A stretch of 64,000 bases of DNA from Gluconobacter sp. Gdi (lineage in GTDB: Bacteria; Pseudomonadota; Alphaproteobacteria; Acetobacterales; Acetobacteraceae): the NCBI RefSeq assembly GCF_014132155.1, contig NZ_BLJQ01000004.1, positions 62,001 through 126,000 on the forward strand, read 5' to 3'. The translations under genes and the position numbers were made by a program. Below are positions 39,210-48,422 of the stretch, in pieces; within the stretch, counting starts at the first letter, position 1, and every line of letters starts with the position of its first letter. The notes under the pieces are model-generated. The model was not told the origin of the DNA, did no database searches, and saw only the letters and a list, made by a program, of their open reading frames with translations.

Positions 39210-39683
39210 GTGCAGAAGATCCCCATGACCGCAAAGGGACTGCAGCGTCTTGAAGACGAACTGCGTACCCTCAAGAGCGTTGACCGCCCTGCAGTCATTC
39301 GTGCCATCGCAGAAGCCCGCGAACACGGCGACCTTTCCGAAAACGCCGAATATCACGCCGCCCGAGACCGTCAGTCTTTCATCGAAGGTCGCGTGCTTGA
39401 GCTGGAAAGCATTGTTTCCTCGGCAGAAGTTATTGATCCTTCGACCCTGACCGGCACGAAAGTACGTTTCGGCGCGCATATCGAAGTCGTTGACGAAGAG
39501 ACGGACAAGGAAAACGCCTATCAGATCGTTGGCGTTCATGAAGCCGACATCAAGCAGGGCCTGATTTCAATCTCGTCTCCTCTGGCGAAGGCGCTAATTG
39601 GTAAAGATGTAGGCGACACCATCTCCGTTCCTGCTCCCGGCGGTGACCGCAGCTACGAGATCCTGAAAGTCACATACCGCTAA
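39210..39683 (+). CDS. greA: Transcript cleavage factor GreA
   Basis: A 157-residue elongation factor that rescues backtracked RNA polymerase. The N-terminal coiled coil (TAKGLQRLEDELRTLK, tip residues in EHGDLSENAEYHAA) and the C-terminal FKBP-like domain (ISSPLAKALIGKDVGD) are both complete. The start is GTG at 39210 with GAGGA upstream. Its stop overlaps the ilvA start (TAATG). Confidence 0.96.
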   Translation: MQKIPMTAKGLQRLEDELRTLKSVDRPAVIRAIAEAREHGDLSENAEYHAARDRQSFIEGRVLELESIVSSAEVIDPSTLTGTKVRFGAHIEVVDEETDKENAYQIVGVHEADIKQGLISISSPLAKALIGKDVGDTISVPAPGGDRSYEILKVTYR

Positions 39684-40909
39684 TGTCTGACGTCCTGACG
39701 TCCGTCGCCCCTGTTGTGACTCTCCTGGACATTGAAAATGCTCAGAAGCGTATTGCGTCCACGGTAGTTCGCACGCCGACGATTGCCTGCCCAGCCCTTT
39801 CCCGCCTGACAGGTGCTGAAATTACGCTCAAGCTTGAAAATCTTCAGGCTATCGGCTCGTTCAAGGAGCGGGGAGCAGCCAACAAAATGGCGCTCCTGAC
39901 GCCCGAGGAACGCGCCCGCGGCGTTATTACAGTCTCGGCAGGCAATCACGCACAGGGTGTGGCGCGTCAGGCCAGCCTCCTTGGTATTGATGCCACGATC
40001 GTCATGCCCCGCTTTACGCCAGCAACCAAAGTTGCAGCGACGCAGGCATGGGGAGCAAATGTTGTCCTCGCAGGCGACGATTTTGCTTCTGCATGCGTAA
40101 CGGCGGAAGAAATTCAGAATAAAGAAGGCCGGGTCCTCGTCCATCCGTTCAATGACCCTGCCGTCATTGCGGGTCAGGGGACTGCTGCACTCGAGCTTCT
40201 CGAAGATGCACCCGATATTGATATGGTCGTCGTCCCTGTCGGCGGCGGCGGCCTGATCGGTGGTTTTGCAACCGTCATGGCTGCACTTCGCCCCGATGTG
40301 GAAATCATTGGCGTGCAGGTCGAGGCTTATGCCTCTTTAGCCGCATTTCCGACGGAAGGTGGCGCCACTCTCGGTGGATCGACAATTGCTGAAGGCATTG
40401 CCGTAACGCAGTTGGGCGACCATTGCCTCAGGGCATTTCGTCACCGGATTTCCAAAATTCTCGTCGTTAACGAACTTCAGGTCGAAAGCGCTATCACGAC
40501 GTTGGCGGAAAAAGCCAAGCAGGTCTGCGAAGGCGCTGGTGCGACGGGTCTGGCTGCTGTTCTGGCCAACCCTGAGATGTTCAAAGGCCGCAAGGTTGCC
40601 CTTCCCTTGTCGGGTGGCAACATCAATGCCCGTATTCTGGCCAATACGATCCTTCGCTCCCTTCTCCGGGACGGAAGAATTCTTCGCCTGATCTTCCAAA
40701 TTCCCGACCGCCCCGGAATGCTGGCTGACATCTCCGCGCGTATTGGCAACTACGGTGGAAACATCATCGAGGTGTCCCATCATCGCCTTTTTGCCTCGCC
40801 GTCAGTTCAGACAGCCGAGCTGGTTGTGATGATCGAAGCCCGTGACACTCAGCACGCCACGCAGATCGAAACCGATCTTGCCCGTCATTACATCGTTCGA
40901 CGGGACTAA
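39683..40909 (+). CDS. ilvA: Threonine ammonia-lyase
   Basis: A 408-residue PLP enzyme deaminating threonine to 2-oxobutanoate, the first step toward isoleucine. The PLP lysine is in GSFKERGAAN (~residue 57), the phosphate-binding glycine loop in VGGGGLIGG and the cofactor asparagine in SAGNHAQG. A single C-terminal ACT domain lies near residues 335-408 (RLIFQIPDRPGMLADI). This short, one-ACT form resembles the TdcB-like/YkvA-like class rather than the two-domain enterobacterial IlvA, so feedback behaviour is uncertain. It is translationally coupled to greA. Confidence 0.92.
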   Translation: MSDVLTSVAPVVTLLDIENAQKRIASTVVRTPTIACPALSRLTGAEITLKLENLQAIGSFKERGAANKMALLTPEERARGVITVSAGNHAQGVARQASLLGIDATIVMPRFTPATKVAATQAWGANVVLAGDDFASACVTAEEIQNKEGRVLVHPFNDPAVIAGQGTAALELLEDAPDIDMVVVPVGGGGLIGGFATVMAALRPDVEIIGVQVEAYASLAAFPTEGGATLGGSTIAEGIAVTQLGDHCLRAFRHRISKILVVNELQVESAITTLAEKAKQVCEGAGATGLAAVLANPEMFKGRKVALPLSGGNINARILANTILRSLLRDGRILRLIFQIPDRPGMLADISARIGNYGGNIIEVSHHRLFASPSVQTAELVVMIEARDTQHATQIETDLARHYIVRRD

Positions 40910-40917
40910 AACTGCAC

Positions 40918-40958
40918 GCATTGTGTTCGAACTATTCTCCCAGCGCCGAACACAATGC
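40918..40958. terminator. 12-bp inverted repeat between ilvA and DUF1330
   Basis: GCATTGTGTTCG and its exact reverse complement flank a 17-base loop, lying between two convergent genes. There is no T-run on either side, so it may be a weak bidirectional terminator or a transcript-stabilising hairpin. Confidence 0.5.
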
Positions 40959-40981
40959 TGCGGTAACTTAATTTCCGAAGT

Positions 40982-41269
40982 TCAGACGCCTTCTACAATC
41001 ACCACGTTGTAAGAAGCAGCTTTCCAGCGATGCTTGGCGACCGTTTGATAGGCTGGGCTGTCATACCAGGCCCGGGCAGCAGCAATATCCGGAAATTCAA
41101 TGACAACGACGCCATCTGGCTCGATACCTTCAAGCTTTTCCTGCTTTCCATAGGCAGCAAGAATTTTGGCGGGATGTCCTTTGAAGGTTTCGCCGACACC
41201 ATTTGAATAGGCCTCAAACTCGGCTGGGTCAGTCAATTTGTCACGAATGAAAATAGCGTAAGCGGTCAT
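40982..41269 (-). CDS. DUF1330 domain-containing protein
   Basis: A 95-residue small alpha/beta-barrel (dimeric ferredoxin-like) protein. DUF1330 features are the start AYAIFIRDKLTDP, the DGVVVIEFPD strand and the AARAWYDSPAYQ helix. The family is widespread and has no established role. It is preceded by a hairpin separating it from upp. Confidence 0.9.
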   Translation of the reverse strand: MTAYAIFIRDKLTDPAEFEAYSNGVGETFKGHPAKILAAYGKQEKLEGIEPDGVVVIEFPDIAAARAWYDSPAYQTVAKHRWKAASYNVVIVEGV

Positions 41270-41321
41270 GGTACGTCATCTCCTGAACGGGGGGATGCAT
41301 AACCGGCCACAAAACGGCGGG

Positions 41322-41353
41322 ATGTTCAGCACACAAGCGCGTGTGCTGAACAT
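41322..41353 (-). terminator. 13-bp perfect hairpin after upp
   Basis: ATGTTCAGCACAC pairs with its exact complement around a six-base AAGCGC loop, 12 bases after the upp stop. It lacks a T-run on the minus strand, so it may act as a 3'-end-stabilising hairpin or a terminator of reduced strength. Confidence 0.6.
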
Positions 41354-41364
41354 TTGAACCCTTT

Positions 41365-42003
41365 TTAGCGCGTCCCGAAAAGACGATCGCCCGCATCACC
41401 CAGACCGGGGACGATGTATCCGTGTTCATCAAGCTTCTGATCCACGCAACACGTTACGATCTGCACATCAGGGTGCAGCTTCGTCATGTAATCAATGCCT
41501 TCCGGTGCCGCGAGCAGGCAGGCGAAAACAGGTGAAATCGCACCCGCTTCCTTGACGCGCGCTACAGCCGCCGCAGCGGAATGCCCGGTGGCGAGCATCG
41601 GGTCCAGAACAATACATGTCCGCCCCGGAACGTCGCTTGGCATATTGAAATAATATTCGCTGACTTCCAGCGTTTCATGGTCGCGGCGCAGACCAATATG
41701 TCCCACACGCGCAGACGGAACCAGATCCAGCATTCCGTCCAGAAGGCCGTTTCCTGCGCGCAGAATGGAGACGAAGCAGAGCTTCTTGCCGTCCAGTTCC
41801 TCACCTTCCATTGGCCCGCTCGGGGCTTCAATATGGCGAGACGCCAGAGAAAGCCCGCGCGTCGCTTCATAGGCCAGAAGCAGACTGAGCTCACGGGTCA
41901 GCCGACGAAAGCCTGCTGTAGATGTATTCTTATCACGCAGACGGGTCAGCTTGTGGCGCACCAGCGGGTGGTCGAGAACGATAGGCGGCAGCGCCTGACT
42001 CAT
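41365..42003 (-). CDS. upp: Uracil phosphoribosyltransferase
   Basis: A 212-residue salvage enzyme converting uracil and PRPP to UMP. It has the start [13 protein letters not shown], the flexible loop and substrate part ([15 protein letters not shown]), the PRPP motif [12 protein letters not shown] and the uracil-binding [12 protein letters not shown]. The ATG at 42003 overlaps the stop of msrB; the longer open frame upstream is within msrB. Salvage here complements de novo pyrimidine synthesis started by carAB. Confidence 0.96.
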   Translation of the reverse strand: MSQALPPIVLDHPLVRHKLTRLRDKNTSTAGFRRLTRELSLLLAYEATRGLSLASRHIEAPSGPMEGEELDGKKLCFVSILRAGNGLLDGMLDLVPSARVGHIGLRRDHETLEVSEYYFNMPSDVPGRTCIVLDPMLATGHSAAAAVARVKEAGAISPVFACLLAAPEGIDYMTKLHPDVQIVTCCVDQKLDEHGYIVPGLGDAGDRLFGTR

Positions 42004-42419
42004 GCTTTTTCTCCTTCGGCCGGGCGAAAATCGAGTGCCAGACCGTTCATGCAATACCGTAACCCTGTGGGCGGTGGCCCATCAGGAAAAACATGCCCCA
42101 GATGCCCATGACAACCCGCACAGTGCACTTCCGTCCGAACCATTCCGTGGCTGACGTCCTGCGTCGTCCCGACACCGTTTTCCAAAGGCGCGAAAAAAGA
42201 CGGCCAGCCACTTCCGCTCTCGTATTTCGTGGCGGATGAAAAAAGTTCACGCCCACATCCTGCGCAGGCATAAATTCCTGCCCGCTTTTCATCATTCAGC
42301 GGGCTGGAACCGGGATATTCGGTGCCATGCTCGAGCAGGATACGGCGCTGTTCCGGCGTGAGGCCGACGCCACACCCCCCGCCATTGGTTCCCGAAACGG
42401 GACCGCAGCTTTGGGTCAT
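42000..42419 (-). CDS. msrB: Peptide-methionine (R)-S-oxide reductase
   Basis: A 139-residue repair enzyme reducing methionine R-sulfoxide. Two CxxC pairs bind zinc (CAGCG and CAGCHGH). The active-site region reads SGWPSFFAP and RYCMNGLAL, with Cys in RYCMN as catalytic residue. The ATG at 42419 has GGAG upstream and is preferred over TTG at 42425. The short Gly/Cys-containing N-terminus (GGGCGVG) is unusual but not conserved. Confidence 0.93.
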   Translation of the reverse strand: MTQSCGPVSGTNGGGCGVGLTPEQRRILLEHGTEYPGSSPLNDEKRAGIYACAGCGRELFSSATKYESGSGWPSFFAPLENGVGTTQDVSHGMVRTEVHCAGCHGHLGHVFPDGPPPTGLRYCMNGLALDFRPAEGEKA

Positions 42420-42566
42420 GGTCAATCTCCAGAAAATCTGAGGTTTTCAGTCTTGGATATATGGAAGCCGCACGCCGCTTTGTCACGCATATCTGAGTGC
42501 AAGACATGAAACTTCCTGCCTCACCAGCCGTTTATGTTCGGCAACCCTGTTTCAGGAGGTAATGTC

Positions 42567-42758
42567 ATGAGCTCCATTGAAGACAAGATCAAAGGCGCCA
42601 CCAACAAGGTCGTCGGCAAGATCAAGGAAGAAGTTGGTCGTGTCACCGACGATGAAAAGCTTGAAGGTGAAGGCGTTGTCCAAAATCTAAAGGGACAGGC
42701 CCAGACCGCCAAGGGTGACGTCAAGGACGCCGTCAAGGGCGGCATCGACAAGATCTGA
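42567..42758 (+). CDS. CsbD-family stress protein
   Basis: A 63-residue, highly charged protein of the CsbD family: IKGATNKVVGKIKEEVGRVT then EGEGVVQNLKGQAQTAKGDVK (quoted in parts). Such proteins are often induced in stationary phase or general stress, with unknown mechanism. An excellent CAGGAGGT site sits before the ATG at 42567. The frame also opens upstream but is not needed. Confidence 0.9.
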   Translation: MSSIEDKIKGATNKVVGKIKEEVGRVTDDEKLEGEGVVQNLKGQAQTAKGDVKDAVKGGIDKI

Positions 42759-42785
42759 CGCTCACGCGACTGTCATGTCACCTGC

Positions 42786-42809
42786 AACGCCCGCCATATG
42801 GCGGGCGTT
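42786..42809 (+). terminator. Hairpin terminator after csbD
   Basis: The perfect 24-base palindrome AACGCCCGCC-ATAT-GGCGGGCGTT is followed by CGCATTTT, 27 bases after the csbD stop. Confidence 0.75.
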
Positions 42810-42881
42810 CGCATTTTGGAGGAGAGGTGGCATAATGCCCGACAGTCTTTTCCTCCTTAATGCGAGACAGGAAGTCCAATC

Positions 42882-44420
42882 ATGTCCCATACCGCTTCTT
42901 CTGCACGCCGCCCCGTCATGCTTGTCATTCTGGACGGGTTCGGCTGGCGTGAAGAAAACTCCGATAACGCGGTAAGACTGGCAAACACTCCAACGTTTGA
43001 CGGACTTTGGGCGAATAACCCGCATGCTTTTCTTAAAACATGCGGAGAAGACGTCGGACTTCCTGAAGGTCAGATGGGAAATTCCGAGGTCGGCCACCTG
43101 AATATTGGTGCAGGCCGGGTCGTGATGCAGGAACTGCCTCGCATTTCCCGCAGTGCCCGTGATGGCTCACTCGCCGAAAATACAGCCCTCAAAGAATATA
43201 TTCATGCGCTGAAGGTGTCAGGCGGAACCTGCCATCTGATGGGTCTCGTTTCTCCCGGCGGCGTTCATGCACACCAGGACCATATTCTGGCTCTCGCGAA
43301 AATCGTCAGCGCAGCGGGAGTGCCTGTCGCTCTACACATTTTCAGCGACGGCCGTGATACTCCCCCCCGCTCCGGTGAAGAATTCATCTCAGCGCTCCTT
43401 CGAGACCTGCCGGAGACCGTACAGATTGCCACGATCAGTGGTCGCTACTACGCCATGGACCGCGATCGCCGTTGGGAGCGCGTCAAGCTGGCCGTGGATG
43501 CGATCCGTGATGGCCAAGGCCCTCATGCAGATGACGCCCTCTCTGTACTCGAAGCCAGTTACGCGGAGGACAAGGGAGACGAGTTCGTCCTTCCAACCGT
43601 ACTCGGACAGTATGGTGGCATGAAAGACGGCGACGGCATTCTCTCCTGTAATTTCCGTGCCGATCGTATCCGTCAGTTGCTGGACGTTCTCGTGGCTCCG
43701 GACTTTGATGGATACGCCAGCGGAGGCCGCATCAAGTTTGCCGCCATTACCGGCATGACGCGCTACTCGGATCACCTGTCGCCTTACATGACAGTCCTGT
43801 TCCCAAAAATTCCTTTGGAAGATCTTCTGGGTGAGGTCGTGGCCAAGGCTAACAAGACTCAGCTTCGTATGGCAGAAACTGAGAAATTCCCTCACGTCAC
43901 ATACTTCCTGAATGGTGGTCGTGAAGTTCAGCTTCCGGGCGAAGAACGCATTCTCGTGCCATCTCCCAAGGTCGCTACCTACGACCTGCAACCAGAAATG
44001 TCCGCTCCTGAGCTGACAGATCGTGCCGTAGAAGCCATTGATTCCGGCCGCTTCGACATGATCATTCTGAACTTCGCAAACCCGGATATGGTTGGCCACA
44101 CAGGCTCCCTGCCCGCTGCCATCAAGGCCTGCGAAACCGTTGATCAAGGGCTGGGCCGCATCAATGACGCACTTGTCCGCGCAGGTGGCACACTGATCGT
44201 CACCGCCGATCACGGAAACTGCGAAACCATGCGCGACCCTGAGACGGGCGGCGTTCATACGGCCCACACCCTCAACGTCGTTCCGGTCATTCTGGCCCAT
44301 GCTGACGGCAAAACGCTTCACGACGGACGCCTGGCAGACCTGGCCCCGACGCTTCTGGCACTTCTGGGTCTTGCTCAGCCCCCAGCGATGACGGGCGTCT
44401 CCCTACTTGAAAACGCCTGA
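42882..44420 (+). CDS. gpmI: 2,3-bisphosphoglycerate-independent phosphoglycerate mutase
   Basis: A 512-residue, manganese-dependent glycolytic/gluconeogenic enzyme interconverting 3- and 2-phosphoglycerate. It has the metal-binding start LVILDGFGWR, the catalytic-serine segment GNSEVGHLNIGAGR (~residues 66-79), FSDGRDTPP, and the C-terminal metal sites NFANPDMVGHTG and VTADHGNCE. It is followed by a cell-division/peptidoglycan run. Confidence 0.97.
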   Translation: MSHTASSARRPVMLVILDGFGWREENSDNAVRLANTPTFDGLWANNPHAFLKTCGEDVGLPEGQMGNSEVGHLNIGAGRVVMQELPRISRSARDGSLAENTALKEYIHALKVSGGTCHLMGLVSPGGVHAHQDHILALAKIVSAAGVPVALHIFSDGRDTPPRSGEEFISALLRDLPETVQIATISGRYYAMDRDRRWERVKLAVDAIRDGQGPHADDALSVLEASYAEDKGDEFVLPTVLGQYGGMKDGDGILSCNFRADRIRQLLDVLVAPDFDGYASGGRIKFAAITGMTRYSDHLSPYMTVLFPKIPLEDLLGEVVAKANKTQLRMAETEKFPHVTYFLNGGREVQLPGEERILVPSPKVATYDLQPEMSAPELTDRAVEAIDSGRFDMIILNFANPDMVGHTGSLPAAIKACETVDQGLGRINDALVRAGGTLIVTADHGNCETMRDPETGGVHTAHTLNVVPVILAHADGKTLHDGRLADLAPTLLALLGLAQPPAMTGVSLLENA

Positions 44421-45696
44421 CTCAGCCGTCGTTCTGCCACTGGTTTTGGCGTTCTCGCCATTGCTGGTGGCCGCGACTGCGTCCACGCCTCATGGGCATC
44501 ATACCACTACCCACGCCCACCCGACGCATGCCCTAAGTGCGGGACAACAAGCGCTCGCCCGTGCTCAAGCGGCTCGGAAAGCGCTTGAGACACAGCAGGC
44601 TCAGGAAGCCGCCACACTCCGTGCCAGACAGGCTGCTGCCGTTGCCGCACAGCAAAAGGTCCTGCAGGACAGCGCGCGAAAAGATGCACTGGCCGCTCAG
44701 ACCCACACGGCCCAGACCGTTGTACAGACGACACGTTCCCGTATCGCGGCTTTGAATGTCGAAATCGCAGATCTCACCAGTCGGCAAGCAAACGTGCGGC
44801 AGGATATCGCCCACGAAAACCAAGCGCTCCAACCGCTCCTGCCCGTTGCAGCGAGACTCTCGATAGCGCCCGATGCTGCTCTGCTAGCCTCCCCGACGAC
44901 TGCAACTGAGAGCATTACCGCACTTTCCATTTTAGGAGGTTTCTCCCGCCTGACCCAGCAGCGGGCTGCAAACCTGCAAACGAAGGAAGATGAGCTTCAG
45001 GAGATCGGTGCCACTCTGGAGGCCCGCCAGAAAGAGCTCGATGGCCTCCTTCAGTCACAAACTCATCAACGCGATATCGCAGCCGCCAGAACCCGCATTG
45101 CGGCCAAACAGGAAAATGTTTCGGACCAGGCCGCACGCCGTGCGAAATCCGCAGTTGCCGAAGCGATGAAGGCGTCTGCGGACCTTTCTGCAGAAATTGA
45201 CGCAATCGCCCGACAGGAAGCTCAGGCCAAAGCAACACTGGAAGCCGAGGCCCGTGCGCTCGCAAAGAGCCATCAGATGGAACAGGCCCGCAAAGCCCGT
45301 GCTCAGGTCAAGGCTCTTTCCGCCGGAAACGGTGTTTCTTCCGGGAGCGGCCACGCACCTGTCACCGGGCGTATTGCGGTTCGCTGGGGACAGGATACGG
45401 AAGCCGGTCCGTCAACAGGCATCACCTATGCCGCTGTACCTTCTGCATCCGTTCAAGCTCCGTGCAGTGGCCGAATCGTCTTTTCCGGTCCGTTCCGCTC
45501 TTTTGGACAGATGTTGATTCTGGATTGCGGACAGAATTACCGTTTTGTTCTTTCCGGCCTGGGGTCATTGGGTGTTTCCAGCGGGCAAAGTGTCAGGAAA
45601 GCTGCCGCACTCGGGCAAATGCCGTCTGCTGAGGGGTTACTCTTTGTCCAGCTGCGCCACGGCGCCCAGATCGTCAGCCCTGCTCCGTTTCTGTGA
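44407..45696 (+). CDS. envC: EnvC-like murein hydrolase activator (degenerate LytM domain)
   Basis: A 429-residue periplasmic protein. The N-terminal hydrophobic segment (~7-26) is a signal sequence. Residues ~45-300 form a long Ala/Gln/Glu-rich coiled coil, and the last ~115 residues are an M23/LytM domain. As in EnvC the zinc ligands are missing: where active enzymes have H.G.D there is STGITYAA, and where they have HLHFE there is LLFVQLRH. It should therefore activate amidases rather than cut peptidoglycan. The start is TTG at 44407, overlapping gpmI by 14 bases; no ATG precedes the signal segment. Positioning beside gpmI and ctpA is typical. Confidence 0.8.
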   Translation: MKTPDSAVVLPLVLAFSPLLVAATASTPHGHHTTTHAHPTHALSAGQQALARAQAARKALETQQAQEAATLRARQAAAVAAQQKVLQDSARKDALAAQTHTAQTVVQTTRSRIAALNVEIADLTSRQANVRQDIAHENQALQPLLPVAARLSIAPDAALLASPTTATESITALSILGGFSRLTQQRAANLQTKEDELQEIGATLEARQKELDGLLQSQTHQRDIAAARTRIAAKQENVSDQAARRAKSAVAEAMKASADLSAEIDAIARQEAQAKATLEAEARALAKSHQMEQARKARAQVKALSAGNGVSSGSGHAPVTGRIAVRWGQDTEAGPSTGITYAAVPSASVQAPCSGRIVFSGPFRSFGQMLILDCGQNYRFVLSGLGSLGVSSGQSVRKAAALGQMPSAEGLLFVQLRHGAQIVSPAPFL

Positions 45697-45821
45697 CCCT
45701 GTTTTCTGACAGGGCAGGACACTGTAAGATCACGTCTTAACATTTCGGCAACCCGTTTCGCGCTAGTTCACACACTGCAAGAGACGCCGGAAGCACGCCC
45801 GTTCCCGAGGATGGAGATCAC

Positions 45822-47288
45822 ATGAAGTTCCGTACTGGCCTGTTGCTGGGCACCGCCTTTCTGGCCGGACTGGCTGTCGGACCGGGCGCACTGCGTCTCG
45901 TCGGGTCCGCTGGCAGTTTCCCCACCGCCGCCATCGCTCGCGACGTCTCTCACGACAACAGCGCTGAAACCGTTCGCCTCCTAACCCTGCTCGGCACGGT
46001 CATGGATGTCGTGAAAGCCGAATACGTCCATCCCGTGACGGACAAAGACCTCATCAACAATGCCCTGGACGGCATGGTTGGTGAACTCGATCCCCATTCG
46101 TCTTATATGACCGCCGCCCAGTTCAAGGACATGCAGACCGAGATTTCCGGCAAGTTCGGCGGTCTGGGCCTTCAGGTTCAGGCTGAATCCGGCCATGTGC
46201 GCGTTGTGTCTCCAATTGATGGCACGCCTGCCGCACGGGCTGGTATCCAGACTGGTGATTTCATCACCATGGTGGATCACAAGAGCATTGATGGCCTGAC
46301 GCTTGATCAAGCTGTTCGCAAGATGCGCGGCGATCCGGGAACATCTATCAGCCTGACCGTGGTTCGCCCGAAAACGGGCAAGACACTCACGTTCGACATG
46401 AAGCGCGAAATCGTTCACGTCCAGATCGTACGGTCCGCTCTGTACGGCAGCACTGCGTATATTCGCCTGACAGAGTTCGACGATGATCTCGAAGGCGCAA
46501 TGCATGCCGCCTTTGACAAGCTGAAGGCTGAAGCTGCCAAGAGTCCAGCCCACAAGCTGACAGGTATCATCCTTGATCTGCGGTCCAATCCGGGCGGCAA
46601 GCTCGATCAGGCTATTGCCGTCTCTGATGACTTCATCAAGGAAGGAGAAATCGTCTCCATCCGTGGGCGGCATGCTGAAAATAACCAGCGCTGGGATGCG
46701 CGCGGCACGGACATCACAAATGGCCTCCCGATTGTGGTTCTGACCAATGGCGGCTCTGCGTCTGCCAGTGAAATCGTGGCCGGAGCGCTGAAAGACCATC
46801 GTCGGGCTGTCATTCTGGGTGAAAAGACGTTCGGCAAGGGGTCTGTCCAAACGCTGATTCCTATTGGAGATCAGGGTGCCGTTCGCCTGACAACGGCGCG
46901 TTATTACACGCCATCTGGCCGTTCCATCCAGGGACTGGGCATCACGCCTGACATCCCCGTTGCGGAAACCAAGGACGATGACGCCTATGGTTATCGGGAA
47001 GCAGACCTGTCCCACATTCTGACCAATGTCGGTGGAAACCGAACAGCAGAAACGCCTCGGACCGATCTACCCCCGATCTCAAAGTCTATTCCGAAAGCTC
47101 CGCCGGCAGACTGGCCGAAATTTGATCTGACCAAACCTGCGACGGACTTCCAGCTGCAGCAGGCCATCAAGGTCGTCAACGCCATGGCTGGAATTTCCAA
47201 TCCTGCACCGGCTGTAGAGCAGGCTACGGAAGTCAAAGCGCCTCCAGCAGACAAAAAGGCCGCTCCTGCACCGGCGCCGACGCACTAA
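45822..47288 (+). CDS. ctpA: Carboxy-terminal processing protease (S41)
   Basis: A 488-residue periplasmic serine protease. It has an N-terminal signal/anchor (~1-25), a PDZ domain near residues 105-190 (FGGLGLQVQAESGHV through GDFITMVDHKSIDG, quoted in parts) and the S41 catalytic core with Ser in GGSASASEIVAGAL and Lys in LGEKTFGKGSVQ. The C-terminal tail is Pro/Ala/Lys-rich (~455-488). CtpA trims envelope proteins and peptidoglycan hydrolases; co-location with envC fits. Confidence 0.95.
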   Translation: MKFRTGLLLGTAFLAGLAVGPGALRLVGSAGSFPTAAIARDVSHDNSAETVRLLTLLGTVMDVVKAEYVHPVTDKDLINNALDGMVGELDPHSSYMTAAQFKDMQTEISGKFGGLGLQVQAESGHVRVVSPIDGTPAARAGIQTGDFITMVDHKSIDGLTLDQAVRKMRGDPGTSISLTVVRPKTGKTLTFDMKREIVHVQIVRSALYGSTAYIRLTEFDDDLEGAMHAAFDKLKAEAAKSPAHKLTGIILDLRSNPGGKLDQAIAVSDDFIKEGEIVSIRGRHAENNQRWDARGTDITNGLPIVVLTNGGSASASEIVAGALKDHRRAVILGEKTFGKGSVQTLIPIGDQGAVRLTTARYYTPSGRSIQGLGITPDIPVAETKDDDAYGYREADLSHILTNVGGNRTAETPRTDLPPISKSIPKAPPADWPKFDLTKPATDFQLQQAIKVVNAMAGISNPAPAVEQATEVKAPPADKKAAPAPAPTH

Positions 47289-47318
47289 CCCGTAGAACGA
47301 CACAGGACAGCCCAGACC

Positions 47319-48422
47319 GTGCAGAACCGTCCCGCTTCATCCCGCTCTGGGCTCTGGAGCCGCCTTCCCGTTATCGGGCGTCTTCTGATCGTGTTCTGGG
47401 GTGTCGTCCTGGTTGGTGGCACGTCAGCAGCCTTGATGCTTCGGCATCAAACACCTGCTGACGTGCCACCACAAAAAACCGAAACTGCTTTGGCGATACC
47501 GTCACACCCGCCAGAAAACACTGCTTCCGGTGAGAGGACATCCCCCCCGGCGACGCCGCTAAATCAGAATTCCAAAGGCGCTCTCAACGCAAATTCATCG
47601 GTCTCACCAGTGCAACCTGCGTCAGCTATAAAAACGCCGGAAATGCCGCCCCCGATTGCGCAGACAGCCCATACTGATCTGACAACAATTACAGCTTCAG
47701 GCAAAAGCGTTGTGGCCATCGTGCTCGAAGGTTTCGGGTATTCAGACGCCATGACATATGATGTCCTTTCCCGCATCCCTGAGCCTGTTGCGGTCGGTGT
47801 GTCACCCTATCTTGGCAATCTGACGGATGTCCTGTCCCGAGCACACGCGGCCCATCGCGAAACTTACGTCACACTCCCCATGCAAAGCGCTCATCCGGAG
47901 CAGGTTGACGAAGGCCCTCATGCGTTAGGCTATGGCAATTCGGAAGCGGAAGACCGACAGGAACTGGACTGGTGCCTCTCGCAGGCTAAAGGGGCCACAG
48001 GTCTAACCGATGCCTCCGAAGCCGGAGACAGCCAACCGGCAGATGGCTACGCAACTACGCCTGCATTTCAATCTCTGGCAGATACGATTTCCAGCCGTGG
48101 CTTTCTGTATATCAGCAGATCTTCGCAGGAAGACCGTCGTATCCGGGGTATGACAGCGTCCACGTGGATCAATGGTGACACAGATGCCAAAACGCTTGAC
48201 GCAGAATTTTCCGCCCTAGTCCCGGAGGGGGCCAAGCCCACCCATGTTCTGTTGATGATGGGGCCGCTGACACCCGTTGCAATCGACCGCCTTGAAGCAT
48301 GGTTGAAAAGCCCGGCGGCAGAGCGTTTCATTCTGGTCCCGCCCTCCGCACTTGCCGACAACGGCACGACGGATCATCAGGCATCCATCCAGTCAACAAA
48401 CATCCAGGCGGCACCCCTATGA
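47319..48422 (+). CDS. Divergent polysaccharide deacetylase family protein (YibQ-like)
   Basis: A 367-residue envelope protein. One membrane helix (~18-42) is followed by a Pro/Ser/Thr-rich linker (~50-125) and the divergent deacetylase domain (~127-340). Domain features are VAIVLEGFGYS, VAVGVSPY, RETYVTLPMQSA and GFLYISRSS. The start is GTG at 47319 with ACAGGA upstream. The usual domain has a conserved aspartate in its first strand (I.DDxG); here it reads LEGFG, so deacetylase activity is doubtful. It overlaps rppH by four bases. Confidence 0.82.
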   Translation: MQNRPASSRSGLWSRLPVIGRLLIVFWGVVLVGGTSAALMLRHQTPADVPPQKTETALAIPSHPPENTASGERTSPPATPLNQNSKGALNANSSVSPVQPASAIKTPEMPPPIAQTAHTDLTTITASGKSVVAIVLEGFGYSDAMTYDVLSRIPEPVAVGVSPYLGNLTDVLSRAHAAHRETYVTLPMQSAHPEQVDEGPHALGYGNSEAEDRQELDWCLSQAKGATGLTDASEAGDSQPADGYATTPAFQSLADTISSRGFLYISRSSQEDRRIRGMTASTWINGDTDAKTLDAEFSALVPEGAKPTHVLLMMGPLTPVAIDRLEAWLKSPAAERFILVPPSALADNGTTDHQASIQSTNIQAAPL

